Of a stretch of DNA of 64,000 nt, positions 62,387 through 64,000 are shown one piece after another. The DNA lies in NCBI RefSeq assembly GCF_021168555.1, contig NZ_JAJOZS010000004.1, positions 62,001 to 126,000 on the forward strand. The letters are read 5' to 3'. Origin of the DNA: Stenotrophomonas sp. MMGLT7. GTDB lineage: Bacteria > Pseudomonadota > Gammaproteobacteria > Xanthomonadales > Xanthomonadaceae. A program made the translations under genes and the position numbers. The notes under the pieces were generated by a model. That model did not search any database. It had not been told where the DNA came from and worked only from the letters and a program-made list of their open reading frames with translations. Position 1 is the first letter of the stretch, and every line of letters begins with the position of its first letter.

Positions 62387-64000
62387 TCAGAACTGTCCGC
62401 GCAGGCTCAGGGTGTAGCTGCGTGGCTCGCCGTAGTAGTTGCCGGAATAGGTGTTGGCGACGGTCTGCCAGTAGCTGCGGTCGAGCAGGTTGTTGACGTT
62501 CAGCGCGACCTGCCAGCGATGGTCGATACGCCAGGCGGCGCGGGCCGAAACCACGGCATAGCTGCCCTGGGAGAACTCGTAGCCGGCGTAGCCGCCGCTG
62601 CACACGCCGCTGATCTGGTTGAAGGCCAGGCACGCGGTGCCGGTGTAGTAGCCGCGGCTCTGTGCGTTGACGCCGCCACCCAGGCTCAAACGGCTCAACC
62701 ACGCGCCGCCCTGGAACTGGTAGGAACTCCACAACTTGAACAGGTGCTTGGGCAGGCGGCTCTGCAGCGGCAAGCCCTGCGAATAGGACAGGGTGCCGTT
62801 CTCCTCGTTCTCGTTGAGGGTGTAGCTGGCCGAGATCTGCCAGCCCGGCAGGATTTCTCCGCTCACTTCGGCGTCGATGCCGCGACTGATGCGTTGTATG
62901 TCGGTATCTGTGGTGTAGCAGCAGTAGTGGTTGCTGTCGACCTGGTAGTAGTCGTCCGGGTTCGAGTAGCTGCCGTCGAGGTAGGCCCAGTTTTTCTGTT
63001 CGATGCGGTAGAGCGCCAGGCTGGCGTTGATCTGGCCGCCACGCCCGGCCCACTTGACGCCTGCCTCGAAATTGCTGCCGGTGATCGGGTCGACCATGCG
63101 GCCGTCCCGGCCGAAGTAGTTGGACTGTTCGAGGTAGACGTCGCTGTAGCTGGCGTATGCCGACCACGCATCATTGAAGTCGTAGACGATCGATACGGTC
63201 GGCGGCCAACTGAAGTCATAGGTATCCCAGCCGGCGGGATAGGAACCGGTCAACTCGCCCTTGCCCACGGTTTCGCCGGTAGCCGCGATGCAGGCGTCAT
63301 AGCTGCACAATGTCTGGCGCAGGTTCTTGGTCTTGTAGGTGCTGTAGCGCAAGCCCAGGTTCACGTGCAGCGGCTCCCACAGCGTCAACCGCAGGTTGGC
63401 GTAGGCATTGGTCTGGCGGCGCAGGTACTCGGGATAAGTCTGGTAGGGCACCGCAGCATCGCCCAGGGCATAGGCCGGATCGGATGGGTCGAAATCGAAG
63501 ATGTCGACCGGGGGATAGCTGGTCGAGGGCGAGCTGTAGTAGGTGTGCCCGCCGCCATCTGCGAGCGCGTAGTTGCCACCGATCGTCAGCAACTGCCTGT
63601 GCCCGAACAGTTCGAAGCTGCCGTTCAAGGTCAGGTCCGCGGTGGTCTGTTTGCTCGCCTGTTCTTCCTTGGACTGGTACAGGTACGGTCCGGCCAGTGT
63701 CACCGGGTTGACCGCGCCGCTGACGGTGCTCACGGTCAGATCCCGCTCCTGGTCGGTGCGGGTGGCGTTGAGTTTCACACTCCAGGCCTCGTTGAAGCTG
63801 TGCTCCACCCAGCCGAAGACCTCGGTAATATCGAAGTCGTAGCGGTTCCAGGGAAACGCCAGGCTGGTGCTGCGGGACACGTCCAGCGCGGCGCCGGTGA
63901 TGTAGCGCGGCAGGCCACTGGTGAACGGTACCGCGTCCTGCCAGGTGCGGCTGGCGCCGACGCCAACGACGGTCGATGGCGTCAGGTCGTATTCGAGGAC
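62387..64000 (-). CDS. TonB-dependent siderophore receptor, FpvA-like (5' part beyond window)
   Basis: 538 residues of the C-terminal part of an outer-membrane receptor; the plug and N-terminus lie beyond the window end. The visible section opens with VLEYDLTPSTVVGVGASRTW...FTSGLPRY, the wording of FpvA/FhuE-type siderophore receptors. Barrel strands include GGNYALADGGGHTYYSS, NLGLRYSTYKTKNL and TVSIVYDFNDAWSAYASYSD. The end, NVNNLLDRSYWQTVAN...YTLSLRGQF, is the TonB-receptor C-terminal pattern with a final Phe. Ferric siderophore uptake is inferred. Confidence 0.9.
   Translation of the reverse strand, partial: VLEYDLTPSTVVGVGASRTWQDAVPFTSGLPRYITGAALDVSRSTSLAFPWNRYDFDITEVFGWVEHSFNEAWSVKLNATRTDQERDLTVSTVSGAVNPVTLAGPYLYQSKEEQASKQTTADLTLNGSFELFGHRQLLTIGGNYALADGGGHTYYSSPSTSYPPVDIFDFDPSDPAYALGDAAVPYQTYPEYLRRQTNAYANLRLTLWEPLHVNLGLRYSTYKTKNLRQTLCSYDACIAATGETVGKGELTGSYPAGWDTYDFSWPPTVSIVYDFNDAWSAYASYSDVYLEQSNYFGRDGRMVDPITGSNFEAGVKWAGRGGQINASLALYRIEQKNWAYLDGSYSNPDDYYQVDSNHYCCYTTDTDIQRISRGIDAEVSGEILPGWQISASYTLNENEENGTLSYSQGLPLQSRLPKHLFKLWSSYQFQGGAWLSRLSLGGGVNAQSRGYYTGTACLAFNQISGVCSGGYAGYEFSQGSYAVVSARAAWRIDHRWQVALNVNNLLDRSYWQTVANTYSGNYYGEPRSYTLSLRGQF

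Overview
The window looks like chromosomal DNA from a high-GC gammaproteobacterium of the Xanthomonadaceae (Xanthomonas/Pseudoxanthomonas/Lysobacter type). The evidence is the very high third-position GC, the conserved block lptD-surA-pdxA-rsmA-apaG-apaH, an LptD whose wording is close to Xanthomonas LptD as I remember it, a hemP/DUF6607 pair, several TonB-dependent receptors, and the intergenic hairpin repeats typical of this family. No prophage, transposase, tRNA, rRNA or CRISPR array was found. Most of the window is housekeeping sequence.

Layout. 1-5 kb: DJ-1/PfpI protein, two L,D-transpeptidase-type proteins flanking a Tat-exported metallo-beta-lactamase-fold hydrolase, msrA, a DUF2007 protein. 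5-12.5 kb: glnS, a DMT exporter, a nucleoside deaminase overlapping rlmM, a beta-hydroxyacid dehydrogenase, an unrecognised 240-residue protein, an EF-hand protein. 13-17.8 kb: ubiH and a second ubiquinone-type FAD hydroxylase (4-nt overlap), a BtuM-like cobalamin membrane protein with a PduO-type adenosyltransferase, and a histone-deacetylase-family hydrolase. 17.9-25 kb: lptD-surA-pdxA, rsmA, apaG, apaH. 25.4-31.5 kb (minus strand): folA, thyA, lgt, a lemA/TPM-domain cluster, a TerC protein, dgkA. 31.7-39.5 kb: an overlapping cluster of FecI-type sigma factor, FecR-type anti-sigma factor and STN-domain TonB receptor, divergent from an autotransporter whose passenger begins with a ClpP/crotonase-like hydrolase domain. 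39.7-45 kb: an SGNH hydrolase, a 650-bp imperfect palindrome and a MacA-ATPase-permease tripartite system. 45.4-51.5 kb: a two-component system, tesA and a divergent YbbA/YbbP ABC system. 51.6-59.3 kb: DUF486, DUF6607, Fur-controlled hemP, an aldo/keto reductase, a nucleoside transporter with a ribokinase-family kinase, dusB. 59.5-64 kb: an M16 peptidase and a siderophore-type TonB receptor cut by the window end.

How the genes fit together. Envelope biogenesis is prominent: lptD, surA, lgt, dgkA, two YkuD proteins and an autotransporter. Iron or haem uptake appears in hemP, the FecIR/TonB set and the FpvA-like receptor. The strongest candidate for something undescribed is the ClpP-like autotransporter beside the sigma/anti-sigma/receptor cluster. 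Second is a set of gene ends invaded or set by intergenic repeats: folA has no conventional start codon at its conserved N-terminus because an inverted-repeat element occupies that position, and the C-terminal tail of a MacB-type ATPase is encoded by a related element. Third is a group of genes with a -10 hexamer exactly 6 nt before the ATG, pointing to leaderless mRNAs.

All assignments come from reading motifs and context; no database search was run. Start codons chosen against the longest reading frame are explained in the entries.
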